Origin: Mucilaginibacter straminoryzae | GTDB taxonomy: Bacteria > Bacteroidota > Bacteroidia > Sphingobacteriales > Sphingobacteriaceae | Length of the DNA stretch: 64,000 bases | Direction: 5' to 3' | NCBI RefSeq assembly: GCF_022953055.1 | Contig: NZ_JALJEJ010000001.1 | Coordinates: 434,001-498,000, forward strand | Shown here: positions 25,567 through 35,674 of the stretch, in pieces | Layout: every line of letters starts with the position of its first letter | How positions within the stretch are numbered: the stretch's first letter is position 1 | Notes under the pieces: generated by a model | The model's input: the letters and a program-made list of their open reading frames with translations, nothing else | Told to the model about the DNA's origin: nothing | The model's database searches: none | Made by a program: the position numbers and the translations under genes

Positions 25567-28500
25567 TTAACTGCAACCCATAGAGTTACCGCAGTTTAAG
25601 CATTTGTAGCAGGTACCGCTGCGCACTGTAGTGTGGCCGCATACGTTACAGGCCGGTGCGTCGCTTTGTACGCCCATGCTTAAGTCTACGCTTAACTGTT
25701 TTTTAGCGCCGCCTACACTTACGGTAGAGGCTGCAGCCTGTTCTGCCGCTGGTTTGTAAATGTTATCTGCATCGGCAGGGCCAAACTCGTCATTCTCGAA
25801 TTGCGGATCGCCTATAATTACATTCTGCTCGGTAATTACGTGTACCAGGTCTGTACGGTTCAGGTATTCGTAACCCAGCATCCTGAAGATGTAGTCGATG
25901 ATAGAAGTAGCGCTCTTGATGTTTGCGTGGCCCATTACCATACCAGCCGGTTCAAAGCGGGTGAAGGTAAATTTCTCTACATACTCTTCAAGCGGCACAC
26001 CATACTGTAAACCTACGGATACGGCAATGGCAAAACAGTTCATCAGCGAGCGGAAGGTTGCACCTTCTTTATGCATATCCACGAAGATTTCGCCCAGGGT
26101 TCCATCCTCATATTCGCCTGTACGCACGAATACGGTCTGCCCGTCAATGCTGGCTTTCTGCGTAAATCCGCGGCGTTTGTATGGCATGCTCTTCTTCTGC
26201 ACCACCATAGAAAGCTTACGCATGAAGTTGGTATCTTTAGATTTCTCCATGATGGCCATAGCGGCTTCTAATACCTGGTCTGGGGTAAGGTCGCTCAGTT
26301 TCAGCTCGGCTGCTTTGCCCAATACCTCTTCCACTTCTTCCAGTTTATCATCTTCTTCTTTCTTGTCAGACTTGGTAGACAATGGCTGAGAAAGTTTACA
26401 ACCATCACGGTAAAGTGCATTGGCTTTCAGGCCCAGTTTCCAGGATAGTTCGTAGCAATCTTTAATCTCTTCTACCTTAGCCTCGTTTGGCAGGTTGATG
26501 GTTTTAGAGATAGCGCCGGAAAGGAAAGGTTGTGCAGCAGCCATCATTTTAATGTGGCCGTGTGCGTGGATGTAACGCTCGCCTTTAGCACCGCATTTGT
26601 TGGCGCAGTCGAATATCGGGTAGTGCTCTTGTTTCAGGTAAGGCGCACCTTCAATGGTCATGGTACCGCAAACGTACTCGTTCGCTTCAGCAATTTGTTT
26701 GGTGGTGAAACCTAAAGCACGCAGCAGGTTAAAGTTCATGCTGTTGTACTGCTCGGCAGTGAAGCCTAAACGTTTCAAAGCATCTTCGCCTAAAGTCCAC
26801 ACGTTAAATGCAAAACCAATTTCGAAGGCAGAAACAACGGCTTTATCCAGTTTCTCGATCTCGCTGTTGGTTAAACCTTTACCTTTTAAAGTTTCAGGGT
26901 TAATATGCGGAGCGCCGGCCAGGGTAGCAGCACCTTTCGCGTAGTTTACAATAGCTTCTACCTGGTGCTCGTCGTAACCTAAGTTCCTCAGCGCTTCCGG
27001 AACCGCCTGGTTAATGATCTTGAAGTAACCACCACCAGAAAGTTTTTTGAATTTCACCAGGGCAAAATCCGGCTCGATACCGGTAGTATCGCAATCCATT
27101 ACCAGGCCGATAGTACCTGTAGGGGCAATAACGGTGGTTTGTGCATTGCGGTAACCGTGTTTCTCGCCCATTTCAACCGCTTTATCCCAAGCGTTACAAG
27201 CAGAAGAAAGCAGGTAATCAGGGCAAATGCTTTGGTCGATACCCGGAGGCAGGATCTCCAGACCTTCGTAGTTCTCGGGCGAGTTATATGCCGCGTAGCG
27301 GTGATTGCGCATAACGCGCATCATGTGTTGTTTATTCTCATTATAACGACGGAACGGACCTAATTCGCGGGCCATTTCAGCCGAAGTAGCGTAAGCAGTA
27401 CCAGTCATGATCGCGGTGATTGCACCACCGATCGCACGGGCTTTGTCGCTGTCGTAAGGGATACCGTTCACCATCAGGGCAGAACCTAAGTTAGCATAAC
27501 CAAGGCCCAGGGTGCGGTAATCGTAAGAAAGTTCGGCAACCTCTTTAGAAGGGAACTGCGCCATCAGTACAGAAACTTCCAGTACGATGGTCCAGATGCG
27601 GCAAGAGTGCTCAAACGCCTTTACATCAAATACGCGGGTATCTTTATCGAAGTAGTGCGCCAGGTTGATAGATGCCAGGTTACATGCGGTGTTATCTAGG
27701 AACATGTATTCTGAACATGGGTTAGAAGCGTTGATACGGCCACCTTCGGGGCAGGTATGCCACTCGTTAATGGTGCTGTCATACTGTACGCCAGGGTCGG
27801 CACAAGCCCATGCGGCAAAAGCGATATCGTCCCACAGTTTCTGTGCAGAGATAGACTTCATTACCTTACCGCTGCTGCGTGCCGTTAAATCCCAGCTGCT
27901 GCCACTGTTTAATGCGTGGAAGAAGGTGTTAGGGATACGGACAGAGTTATTAGAGTTCTGACCCGAAACGGTGCGATAAGCCTCGCCTTCGTAATCAGAA
28001 GAGTAACCTGCAGCAATCAGCGCAGCTACTTTTTTCTCTTCTTCTACTTTCCAGTTCACAAATTTCTCGATCTCGGGGTGGTCCAGGTCCAGGCAAACCA
28101 TTTTAGCGGCGCGGCGTGTAGTACCGCCGGATTTGATGGCACCGGCTGCACGGTCGCCGATTTTCAGGAACGACATCAGGCCTGATGAGTAACCACCGCC
28201 AGAAAGTTTTTCGTTCTCGCCACGGATCCTGGAGAAGTTGGTACCAACACCAGAACCATATTTAAAGATACGTGCCTCGCGAACCCAAAGGTCCATGATA
28301 CCGCCATCGTTCACCAGGTCATCCTCTACAGAAAGGATAAAGCAGGCGTGCGGCTGCGGGCGTTCGTATGCCGAAGTAGATTTGGTTAATTTCTCGGTAA
28401 CCGGGTCTACATAATAGTGGCCCTGCGGTTTACCGCTGATGCCATATGAGGTATGCAAACCGGTGTTGAACCACTGCGGCGAGTTTGGTGCAGCGCGCTG

Positions 28501-28896
28501 CGATACCAGGGTATACACAATCTCGTCATAGAAAATGTCTGCATCTTCTTTAGAAGCAAAATAGCCGTAACGCATGCCCCAGTCTTTCCAGCAGTTGGCC
28601 ATACGGTGGGCAACCTGTTTAATGCTCTTTTCAGAACCGGTAGTGCCATCTGGCTGAGGTACCCCTGCCTTACGGAAATATTTCTGAGCAAGAATGTCGG
28701 TAGCTACCTGCGACCACGAAGCCGGAACTTCAACGTCGTTCATCTCGAACACGGCATCACCCGAAGGATTCCGTATGACGGACGAGCGTTTTTCGTATTT
28801 AAACATGTCATAAACGTCCACCCCGTCCCTGGTGAAGTGCCTGCTTACTTTAAGCCCTTTCGGGGTAGCAGCTTTTTTAGAAATGTTCTTGCTCAT
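25567..28896 (-). CDS. nrdJ: Adenosylcobalamin-dependent (class II) ribonucleotide reductase
   Basis: NrdJ reduces ribonucleotides to deoxyribonucleotides with vitamin B12 coenzyme and needs no oxygen. The 1109-residue chain has the RNR active-site block NPCSEYMFLDNTACNLAS and the barrel segment APTGTIGLVMDCDTTGIEP. The region LSGGGYSSGLMSFLKI fits the substrate and effector area of this class. The last 30 residues form a cysteine-rich zinc-ribbon-like tail (CNVCGHTTVRSGTCYKC, then CLNCGNSMGCS) that probably relays electrons to the active site. The long C-terminal region from about 850 contains the typical NrdJ extension. It is monocistronic with its own terminator; no class I genes are in the window. 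A cobalamin riboswitch is not evident upstream. Confidence 0.94.
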   Translation of the reverse strand: MSKNISKKAATPKGLKVSRHFTRDGVDVYDMFKYEKRSSVIRNPSGDAVFEMNDVEVPASWSQVATDILAQKYFRKAGVPQPDGTTGSEKSIKQVAHRMANCWKDWGMRYGYFASKEDADIFYDEIVYTLVSQRAAPNSPQWFNTGLHTSYGISGKPQGHYYVDPVTEKLTKSTSAYERPQPHACFILSVEDDLVNDGGIMDLWVREARIFKYGSGVGTNFSRIRGENEKLSGGGYSSGLMSFLKIGDRAAGAIKSGGTTRRAAKMVCLDLDHPEIEKFVNWKVEEEKKVAALIAAGYSSDYEGEAYRTVSGQNSNNSVRIPNTFFHALNSGSSWDLTARSSGKVMKSISAQKLWDDIAFAAWACADPGVQYDSTINEWHTCPEGGRINASNPCSEYMFLDNTACNLASINLAHYFDKDTRVFDVKAFEHSCRIWTIVLEVSVLMAQFPSKEVAELSYDYRTLGLGYANLGSALMVNGIPYDSDKARAIGGAITAIMTGTAYATSAEMARELGPFRRYNENKQHMMRVMRNHRYAAYNSPENYEGLEILPPGIDQSICPDYLLSSACNAWDKAVEMGEKHGYRNAQTTVIAPTGTIGLVMDCDTTGIEPDFALVKFKKLSGGGYFKIINQAVPEALRNLGYDEHQVEAIVNYAKGAATLAGAPHINPETLKGKGLTNSEIEKLDKAVVSAFEIGFAFNVWTLGEDALKRLGFTAEQYNSMNFNLLRALGFTTKQIAEANEYVCGTMTIEGAPYLKQEHYPIFDCANKCGAKGERYIHAHGHIKMMAAAQPFLSGAISKTINLPNEAKVEEIKDCYELSWKLGLKANALYRDGCKLSQPLSTKSDKKEEDDKLEEVEEVLGKAAELKLSDLTPDQVLEAAMAIMEKSKDTNFMRKLSMVVQKKSMPYKRRGFTQKASIDGQTVFVRTGEYEDGTLGEIFVDMHKEGATFRSLMNCFAIAVSVGLQYGVPLEEYVEKFTFTRFEPAGMVMGHANIKSATSIIDYIFRMLGYEYLNRTDLVHVITEQNVIIGDPQFENDEFGPADADNIYKPAAEQAAASTVSVGGAKKQLSVDLSMGVQSDAPACNVCGHTTVRSGTCYKCLNCGNSMGCS

Positions 28897-29733
28897 ATTT
28901 GTCGAATCTTTATACTGTAAAACGTTTTTTTCGTGTTAAGCCCGTGTTATGTTAATGTTTAGAAAAACTTACAGCGGTTTTTATCCAAATTTACTTCGTA
29001 AGGTTATAGTAAGGGTTTTGGAGTTTTCAACAGCTGTTTCACAAAATGCCCCTCAATCACGTAAAGGAATTTTATTTTGCTGATTTTTAACAGCTTACCT
29101 ATGTGGAAAACTATTAATCTTGCTTAATTTAAAGAAATTTTTTCTACTTTGCGAGCCTAAAGGGCATACAAATTGTAATACGCTTTAAACCATTGTTTTA
29201 ACTAGTGGTCAAAAACATTAATCAAAACACGTAGTCATGAGCTTATTAAGGATTTATTGGGATTATCGCTTCGCCAGGTTAGGCAAGCTGCAGGGAAAGG
29301 TTTGCAAGGCAAAAATTTACTAAGCAAACGGTGTGGGAAAACGGGGCTATGGCCTGTCGGTTTTTCAGTCTAAATAGCCGGTACGAAAAAGAAACTTTAA
29401 CGAAGGGAATGCCAGGATGGTGTTCCCTTTGCTGTTGGGGGCGGGGAGCGAAGAGGCGGTTTAGAGTCAAGACTAAAACATACGTCATTGCGATCCGCCG
29501 AGAGGCGGAGAAGCAAACCCCAGCCGTCTTTATACAGATAGAGATTGCTTCGTTCCTCGCAATGACGCTCGCTTAAAGATTTCTTCCGAAATTGGTTTGG
29601 GAAAGGTCGATAATCTCACCTCTCCTAAATCCTCTCCAGAGGAGAGGACTTTTGTCGCTCTTCCACGGGACAGTTAGGGAAGGGTTTTTAGGTCTTGTTT
29701 CTTGTCTCTTGCTTCCTGTCTCTATTCCAAACG
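28897..29733. other. Gene-poor interval with repeats and a possible small transcript
   Basis: No full gene is visible in this 837-base gap. A TTTTCTACTTTGCG element near 29140-29153 resembles a Bacteroidota -7 box on the plus strand. A 28-codon frame (29237-29323, beginning MSLLRIYWDYRFARLGKLQG) and an AAGGGAA/TTCCCTT hairpin (29403-29429) follow, which could mark a small RNA or peptide gene. From about 29487 to 29660 come dispersed-repeat pieces: CGTCATTGCGATCCGCCGAGAGGCGGAG, an AGATTGCTTCGTTCCTCGCAATGACG element and a CCTCTCCAGAGGAGAGG hairpin. Confidence 0.4.
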
Positions 29734-30714
29734 CTACTTTTTCGCTTCGAACGTATAGTAATCGTAGTTAATGATCCAGTGCATGGTTTCACCAGGGGCT
29801 ACGTTGATTTTTACATACGGTTCGGGGCAATAGGTTGAGGGGTTGGCCCAGAATACCACCTTCTCCATCGGATGGTCACCGGTAATGTGAATGCCTGCAC
29901 CGGTTTTCAGGTTTTCAATTTTAAAATCATAGTCGGCAGGGGTATCGCCCAAACCGTTTACATGTACGGTCTGCACAAATTCGCGCCCGGATAATTGTTT
30001 TAAAAAAGTCAGCTCATGGCCCCGCAGCTTCGCTAATACATCCCAGCCGTCGCCTTCTGCAGTAACCGGCTTGGCAAAGGTTACTTTAATGTTCGGGCCG
30101 GTAGGTTCTTGATCAATCACCGGGAAGTTATGGTTATAGGTAAGCGTTTCCATGGTCTTGGTGCCGGTGTTCTTCAGGCTGTGGCTGATCACCATTCGCG
30201 CCTGGCCCTTTACCAGTTTCAACGTTTTGGTGTATTCATAAGCATAACCATCAGGCGTGCAGAGGATATGTTTAAATACTACCTCGTCTTTCCGGGCAGT
30301 GATCGTCCATTTACCATAGTCCACAATATCATAAGTTCTGAACTGGTTATATTTTTCTTCTACCGGTTTGCGCAGGGCGCCTACACCAATGTTCACAAAC
30401 GTTTCACCCGCTTTCGCTTCTTCATAGCCTACCGGAAAAAACACTTCGGCCGGACCCAAAATGGCGTCGTTCTCTTTGGGGTTATAATTGCCGAACCACT
30501 TGCCGTAAAAGCTATGGCCTTTGTAATCCAGGCTGCTTACAGCGCCAGACCAATCGAAACGCGTAGCGCGGTAATAGCCTTTAATGCTGTCGGGCAGAAG
30601 TACTTCTGCTTTGATGAGCCCGTTCGATATACTCGTTTTTGGAACATCTGCCGGTTGGGCAGCAGCGAAGAATGTGGTAAAGCTTAAAATCAGCAGCAGG
30701 TATTTTGTCTTCAT
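29734..30714 (-). CDS. Exported galactose-mutarotase-like protein
   Basis: The 326-residue protein has a Sec signal peptide (MKTKYLLLILSFTTFFAAAQ). The mature part looks like a beta-rich sugar-binding fold similar to aldose 1-epimerase/galactose mutarotase-like proteins, with stretches such as YYRATRFDWSGAVSSLDYKG, TYNHNFPVIDQEPTGPNI and PYVKINVAPGETMHWIINYD. In mutarotases the HNFPVI-type histidine and an acidic residue catalyse anomer interconversion; here the HNF histidine is present, but the assignment is based on resemblance only. It is transcribed divergently from the large catabolic locus and might act on the same or a related sugar, though nothing proves that. Confidence 0.6.
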   Translation of the reverse strand: MKTKYLLLILSFTTFFAAAQPADVPKTSISNGLIKAEVLLPDSIKGYYRATRFDWSGAVSSLDYKGHSFYGKWFGNYNPKENDAILGPAEVFFPVGYEEAKAGETFVNIGVGALRKPVEEKYNQFRTYDIVDYGKWTITARKDEVVFKHILCTPDGYAYEYTKTLKLVKGQARMVISHSLKNTGTKTMETLTYNHNFPVIDQEPTGPNIKVTFAKPVTAEGDGWDVLAKLRGHELTFLKQLSGREFVQTVHVNGLGDTPADYDFKIENLKTGAGIHITGDHPMEKVVFWANPSTYCPEPYVKINVAPGETMHWIINYDYYTFEAKK

Positions 30715-30968
30715 TGGGTGTTTGATTGTTTTCGGGGTATCAATGCCGGATGCTATCCTTCCGGAGGCAGTTCTTTTACTTATCTATGCTAATATCGTAT
30801 AATTCCTTGCTTAATTGGTATAAAACACAAATACCGTGTTCTGATACATTTGCTAAAAAACCAACAAATCTAAATTTTCAACAGAACAAGTTATCCGGTT
30901 TTTAATTGCGTGCAAGGTAAAATTAAAACCATATGCGACGAAATGAACCGGGTAAATGAAGATATTTT

Positions 30969-32132
30969 ATGCCTGAACAAGCTATACTGAAAGGAATCAC
31001 TTGGAATCATAGTCGTGGTTTTGTACCCATGGCAGCTACTGCACAACGATTTTCTGAACTTAATCCCGGTGTGGAAATTGTATGGGAGAAACGCTCGTTA
31101 CAGCAGTTTGCAGATATGTCTATCCAGCAACTGGCCGAACGGTATGATCTGTTAGTGATTGACCACCCCTGGGCCGGCTTTGCAGCAAGTACACGAACCA
31201 TACTTCCTTTTGATGAATACCTTTCGCCCGGGTTTTTGAAGGACCAGGAACAAAATTCGGTAGGGCAATCTTACGAGAGTTACAATTTTCACGGGCAGCA
31301 ATGGGCTTTGCCGATTGACGCAGCTACGCCGGTGGCATCCAGCCGTCCGGATATTTTAGGGGCGCACGGAATTTCTTTGCCTTCCACTTTTGACGAAGTG
31401 ATCGATCTGGCAAAGCGTGGTCTGGTGGCTTGCCCGCTTATTCCTATCGATTCCCTGATGACTTTCTACACTCTCTGCTGTTCTTTGGGGGAAGACCCGT
31501 TTTTAACAGAGGAAGAGGTGGTAAGTGCCGAAATTGGGGTTCAGGCTTTACAATTGTATAGGGAGTTGGCGCAACTAGTTGATCCGGCTTGCTTTGATTA
31601 TAACCCTATCAAGGTATATGAGCGCATGACGAAGACGGACGATATTGCTTACTGCCCGTTCGCTTACGGCTATTCCAACTACTCGCGCGATGGTTATGCC
31701 CGCAAGGTGCTGTACTTTCATGACATGGTAACCGCAGACGGAAAAACCAATCTACGTTCTACCCTTGGCGGAACGGGATTAGCAGTGTCGTCAAGCTCAA
31801 AATATATCGATATTGCAATGCAGTATGCAGAATATGTAGCCTCGTCCCAATGTCAGCAAGGTTTGTACACAGATAGCGGTGGCCAGCCTGGGCATTTAAG
31901 TGCCTGGAAAAGCGAACATACCAACCGCATCAGTCATAATTATTTCAGCAATACGCTGCCTGCTTTGCAACGGGCATTTCTTCGCCCGCGCTATGATGGT
32001 TCTATGTATTTTCAGGATCACGGCGGGGATATTGTCCGCAATTACCTCATGAATGGCGGTAAGGAAACCGATGTGCTGGATGAGCTGAATCAACTATACG
32101 AGGTTTCGAAAGGAAAAGCTGCACATGCATAA
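30969..32132 (+). CDS. Solute-binding-protein-like protein without signal peptide (1)
   Basis: The 387-residue protein has the family 1 extracellular solute-binding fold pattern of ABC sugar importers. Evidence is the N-terminal strand ILKGITWNHSRGFVPMAATA, the FSELNPGVEIVWEKRSL pattern, and a FDEYLSP segment typical of SBP_bac proteins. Unlike every classical member it has no signal peptide; an in-frame stop at 30957 excludes an upstream extension, so it should stay in the cytosol. No ABC permease or ATPase lies anywhere in the window. It is the first gene of the long plus-strand locus and overlaps the next gene by 8 bases. A ligand-sensing, chaperone-like or enzymatic role in the CoA-transferase module is possible. 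Confidence 0.75.
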   Translation: MPEQAILKGITWNHSRGFVPMAATAQRFSELNPGVEIVWEKRSLQQFADMSIQQLAERYDLLVIDHPWAGFAASTRTILPFDEYLSPGFLKDQEQNSVGQSYESYNFHGQQWALPIDAATPVASSRPDILGAHGISLPSTFDEVIDLAKRGLVACPLIPIDSLMTFYTLCCSLGEDPFLTEEEVVSAEIGVQALQLYRELAQLVDPACFDYNPIKVYERMTKTDDIAYCPFAYGYSNYSRDGYARKVLYFHDMVTADGKTNLRSTLGGTGLAVSSSSKYIDIAMQYAEYVASSQCQQGLYTDSGGQPGHLSAWKSEHTNRISHNYFSNTLPALQRAFLRPRYDGSMYFQDHGGDIVRNYLMNGGKETDVLDELNQLYEVSKGKAAHA

Positions 32133-33279
32133 ACCGTTAGAAGGATTGTTGGTGCTGGAGTTCAGCCAGTTTATGGCGGGCCCCACGGCAGGACTAAGAC
32201 TTGCCGACCTGGGTGCGCGCGTAATTAAAATAGAACGCCCGGTAAAAGGCGAGGCGGGAAGGCAGATCGCTATCCGTAATATTTTTGTGAACGGCGATAG
32301 CCTGGTGTTTCATACCATCAACCGCAATAAGGAATCTTATGCTGCAGACCTGAAGAACCCCGAAGACCTGGAACGTGTGAAAAAACTGATTGCCCGCGCC
32401 GATGTGATCACGCACAACTTCCGCCCCGGGGTAATGGAAAAGATCGGGCTGGATTATGAAGCTGTTAAGTCGATCAATCAGAAAATTATCTATGGTGTAG
32501 TCACAGGCTATGGCAGCAAAGGCCCCTGGGCATCGCGTCCGGGTCAGGATCTGTTGATCCAGTCGCTATCCGGTCTCACTTATCTTTCTGATACCGCAGA
32601 TGCAGGTCCGGTTCCGTTTGGATTGGCTGTTGCGGATATCATGTGCGGAGCGCATTTTGTGCAGGGGATACTGGCCGCATTAATTAAACGTGCTAAAACA
32701 AAGCAAAGCGTGCTGGTAGAAGTAAGCTTGCTGGAATCGGTGCTGGACCTGCAGTTCGAAGTGATCACCACCTACCTGAACGATGGCGGTCAGCTGCCGC
32801 AACGGAGCAAAATACAAGGCTCGGGTCATGCCTATTTAAGTGCGCCTTACGGTATTTATAAAACTGCCGATGGTTACCTGGCTTTGGCCATGGGTAACCT
32901 GCATGATATTGGTTCGGCATTAGGTGTTGATCTATCCCATTATGCTGCGAGTTCTGAATGGTTCGATCATCGCGATGAGATTATGCAGCAATTGGCCCAA
33001 CGCCTGGAAACTAAAACGACAAAGAATTGGCTTGATCTGTTGGAAGATGAAGATATCTGGTGCGCTGATGTGTTAACCTATGCAGAAAGTTTAAACCATG
33101 ATGCTTTTCGTGTCCTGGGAATTAAACAACAGGTAAACCTGCCCGATGGAAGCACCTTAAGTACCACCAGTTGCCCTATTCGTATCAACGGAGAGAAATT
33201 GTATTCATCAGTAGCTGCGCCGCGCCCGGGTGTGCATACCGCAAAAATTAATCAACAATTTAACCTGGCTGAAGCATGA
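32125..33279 (+). CDS. Class III CoA-transferase (CaiB/BaiF family), copy 1
   Basis: Class III CoA-transferases move CoA between carboxylic acids through an aspartyl-CoA anhydride. The 384-residue protein shows [20 protein letters not shown] and [10 protein letters not shown] at the N-terminus, [15 protein letters not shown] (96-110), and the catalytic aspartate D171 in [19 protein letters not shown]. It overlaps the preceding solute-binding-like gene by 8 bases and the second CoA-transferase by 4 bases, so the genes are translationally coupled. Donor and acceptor acids are unknown. Pairing of two such genes recalls two-subunit enzymes such as succinyl-CoA:malate CoA-transferase, but this is an analogy. 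Confidence 0.88.
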   Translation: MHKPLEGLLVLEFSQFMAGPTAGLRLADLGARVIKIERPVKGEAGRQIAIRNIFVNGDSLVFHTINRNKESYAADLKNPEDLERVKKLIARADVITHNFRPGVMEKIGLDYEAVKSINQKIIYGVVTGYGSKGPWASRPGQDLLIQSLSGLTYLSDTADAGPVPFGLAVADIMCGAHFVQGILAALIKRAKTKQSVLVEVSLLESVLDLQFEVITTYLNDGGQLPQRSKIQGSGHAYLSAPYGIYKTADGYLALAMGNLHDIGSALGVDLSHYAASSEWFDHRDEIMQQLAQRLETKTTKNWLDLLEDEDIWCADVLTYAESLNHDAFRVLGIKQQVNLPDGSTLSTTSCPIRINGEKLYSSVAAPRPGVHTAKINQQFNLAEA

Positions 33280-34418
33280 AACCATTAGCAGATTATTTGG
33301 TGGTTGATTTCAGCCAATTCCTTTCGGGACCGTCAGCGGGATTGCGGTTAGCCGACTTGGGGGCACGTGTGATTAAAATAGAACGTCCGGAAACAGGTGA
33401 TATTTGCAGGCATTTATATACTTCTAATGTGATCATGAATGGCGAATCGTCGGTATTTCATGCCATTAATAGAAATAAAGAAAGCTTTACTGCCGACCTG
33501 AAACATGGGCACGACCGCGAGCAGGTTTGGGAACTGCTAAAACAGGCAGATGTAGTGATGCACAACTACCGCCCGGGAGTAATGGAACGATTAGGGTTTG
33601 ATTACGAGGCGGTAAAAGCTGTTAACCCGACGGTGGTTTACGGCGAGATTTCCGGCTATGGAGGCGAAGGCCCATGGAGTGGAAAACCCGGCCAGGATCT
33701 GTTGTTGCAATCGCTGACCGGTTTAACCTGGTTAACCGGAAACGCCGGCGGACCGGTGCCGATGGGCCTTTCTATTATAGATATGCTGGCTGGGACGCAC
33801 CTGGCACAGGGAATCCTCGCTTGCCTGGTTCGCAGAACAATAAAGGATGAAGGCGCCTTAGTGCAGGTAAGCATGATGCAATCTGCGTACGATCTGCAGT
33901 TCGAGGCGGTAACTACTTACTACTACGACGGCCAGTTGCCGCAGCGGTCTGAAAAAAATAATGCGCATGCCTACTTAGGTGCGCCATACGGCGTTTACAA
34001 AACAGCCAATGGCTTTATGGCTTTGGCTATGGGTTCTATCCCACAGTTGGGGCAGTTGTTGAAATGTGAAGAACTCCTTTCTTATACCGATGTCGCCTCG
34101 GCCTTCCACCAGCGCGACGAGATCAAAGCTATTCTGGCCGCCCACTTACAAACCGATAGTACCGAAAGTTGGCTTAATGTTCTTCAACCTGCCGATATCT
34201 GGTGCGCCGAAGTACTTAATTGGGAAGAACTAATGCAGCAGGAAGGCTTTAAGGTATTAGATATGATACAGGAAGTGACAATGCAGGATGGCTTTAAATA
34301 TCGTACCACCCGTTGCCCCATCCGCATTGATGGCGAGGTGTTTACTTCAGTTAAAGGATCGCCTAAGTTGGGGCAGGATACAGCCGCTATTCTGGACGAA
34401 TTAAAAGCAAAACAATGA
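33276..34418 (+). CDS. Class III CoA-transferase (CaiB/BaiF family), copy 2
   Basis: The 380-residue protein is a close paralogue of the preceding gene product. Shared features are [39 protein letters not shown] and the catalytic aspartate D169 in [19 protein letters not shown]. Both copies keep the aspartate, so they may be two active homodimers or the subunits of a heteromer. The start ATG overlaps the previous stop codon (ATGA), and its own stop codon overlaps the next start in the same way. A product of local duplication followed by divergence is likely. Confidence 0.88.
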   Translation: MKPLADYLVVDFSQFLSGPSAGLRLADLGARVIKIERPETGDICRHLYTSNVIMNGESSVFHAINRNKESFTADLKHGHDREQVWELLKQADVVMHNYRPGVMERLGFDYEAVKAVNPTVVYGEISGYGGEGPWSGKPGQDLLLQSLTGLTWLTGNAGGPVPMGLSIIDMLAGTHLAQGILACLVRRTIKDEGALVQVSMMQSAYDLQFEAVTTYYYDGQLPQRSEKNNAHAYLGAPYGVYKTANGFMALAMGSIPQLGQLLKCEELLSYTDVASAFHQRDEIKAILAAHLQTDSTESWLNVLQPADIWCAEVLNWEELMQQEGFKVLDMIQEVTMQDGFKYRTTRCPIRIDGEVFTSVKGSPKLGQDTAAILDELKAKQ

Positions 34419-35674
34419 GCAGGGAAAACGTGATCAGGATAGCGGTAAGGAAATTTGGCCCTTTTGAAACTGCCCTTCAAAAGTTGTGGGATAACTATTG
34501 TGCCGAAACAGGTTGTACGCTACAGGCTGAAATGGTACCGATGGACCTGGAGTTGCTGTACGAATCGGCGATCGAAAAAAACGGCTTAAAGAACGGCGAT
34601 TGGGATATTGCCCATATTGTTACCGATTGGCTGTTTGAGGCCTGGACAAAAGGCCACCTCGAAAACCTGCAACCTTATATTGAACAGCAAGCCCCGGAAA
34701 GTTATCCGCGGGGATGGAGCGGTTCGTTATTGCAATCGCAGCAGTTTGAAAAAGGCGTGGCAGGTTTGCCTTTCCACGATGGGCCGGAGTGCTTGATTTA
34801 TCGCCGCGATTTATTTAAAGATCTGCTTGAGCAGGCCAATTATGAAAAGATTTACGGCAAACCTTTGCGCGTTCCACAAACTTGGGACGAGTTTTTAACC
34901 GTTGCAAAGTTCTTTACCCGCCCCGGGCAAAACCTTTACGGAACTGTATTTGCCGGTTACCCGGATGGGCATAATACCGTGTTCGATTTTGTATTGCAGC
35001 TTTGGACGCGTGGAGGCAGCCTGACAGACGAGAACGGAAATATCAACATCAATACGTCTGCAGCAGCGGAAGGGCTGGAATTCTACCGGCAGGTGATCTC
35101 AGACTTAACCGCCGTTCATCCCGGGTCGAAATTATATGAATCTGTCCAGATGGGAATGGCGTTTGCCCGCGGTGAAGTAGCGATGATGGTTAATTGGTTC
35201 GGCTTTGCCTCCATGTGCGAAGTGCTGGCCGAATCAGCTGTAAAAGGTAAGGTAGATATCACTAAGCTCCCCGCTAACCCGGGTGCGCCTTCAGCTTCTT
35301 TAAACGTGTACTGGCTGTATACCATTGGTTCGGGCAGTAAGCATAAAGAAATAGCGTATGATTTTCTTCGTTATGCCGTTAATCAGAACAACGATAAATT
35401 ACTGACACTCGAAGGCGGTATCGGTTGCCGCATATCTACCTGGAATGATGCGGAAGTCAACCAACTTATTCCTTACTACCACAAGCTGGAACAGTTGCAC
35501 CAGGTAGCCCGCTCGCTACCGCAGAAAGATAACTGGGCAGCTATTGCACATATTATAGACGAGGTGGTGGTAAAAGCTACAAATACCACCATCAGCGCCG
35601 GACAGTTGTTAGCAGAAGGCCAGCAAAAAATAGATCAGTTAACTACCGCTAAGCAGCATGCAGATACCTTATAA
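34415..35674 (+). CDS. Solute-binding-protein-like protein without signal peptide (2)
   Basis: The 419-residue protein resembles SBP_bac_8-type sugar-binding proteins. Supporting segments are the opening strand [18 protein letters not shown], then [33 protein letters not shown] and [14 protein letters not shown] in the hinge/ligand region. The N-terminus goes straight into the first beta strand after MSR, so there is no export signal. It overlaps the second CoA-transferase by 4 bases and is itself overlapped by the oxidoreductase gene. With the first solute-binding-like gene it brackets the CoA-transferase pair, and all four are coupled by overlaps. The lack of transporter genes argues against ABC import. 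Confidence 0.78.
   Translation: MSRENVIRIAVRKFGPFETALQKLWDNYCAETGCTLQAEMVPMDLELLYESAIEKNGLKNGDWDIAHIVTDWLFEAWTKGHLENLQPYIEQQAPESYPRGWSGSLLQSQQFEKGVAGLPFHDGPECLIYRRDLFKDLLEQANYEKIYGKPLRVPQTWDEFLTVAKFFTRPGQNLYGTVFAGYPDGHNTVFDFVLQLWTRGGSLTDENGNININTSAAAEGLEFYRQVISDLTAVHPGSKLYESVQMGMAFARGEVAMMVNWFGFASMCEVLAESAVKGKVDITKLPANPGAPSASLNVYWLYTIGSGSKHKEIAYDFLRYAVNQNNDKLLTLEGGIGCRISTWNDAEVNQLIPYYHKLEQLHQVARSLPQKDNWAAIAHIIDEVVVKATNTTISAGQLLAEGQQKIDQLTTAKQHADTL

Noticed and set aside
28897..29100. Cobalamin riboswitch upstream of nrdJ
   Set aside because: I could not identify the B12-box or the characteristic conserved core; the region is AT-rich and mostly unstructured by eye.
30969..35674. ABC sugar importer
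   Set aside because: Only binding-protein-like genes are present, both without export signals, and no permease or ATPase genes occur in the window.
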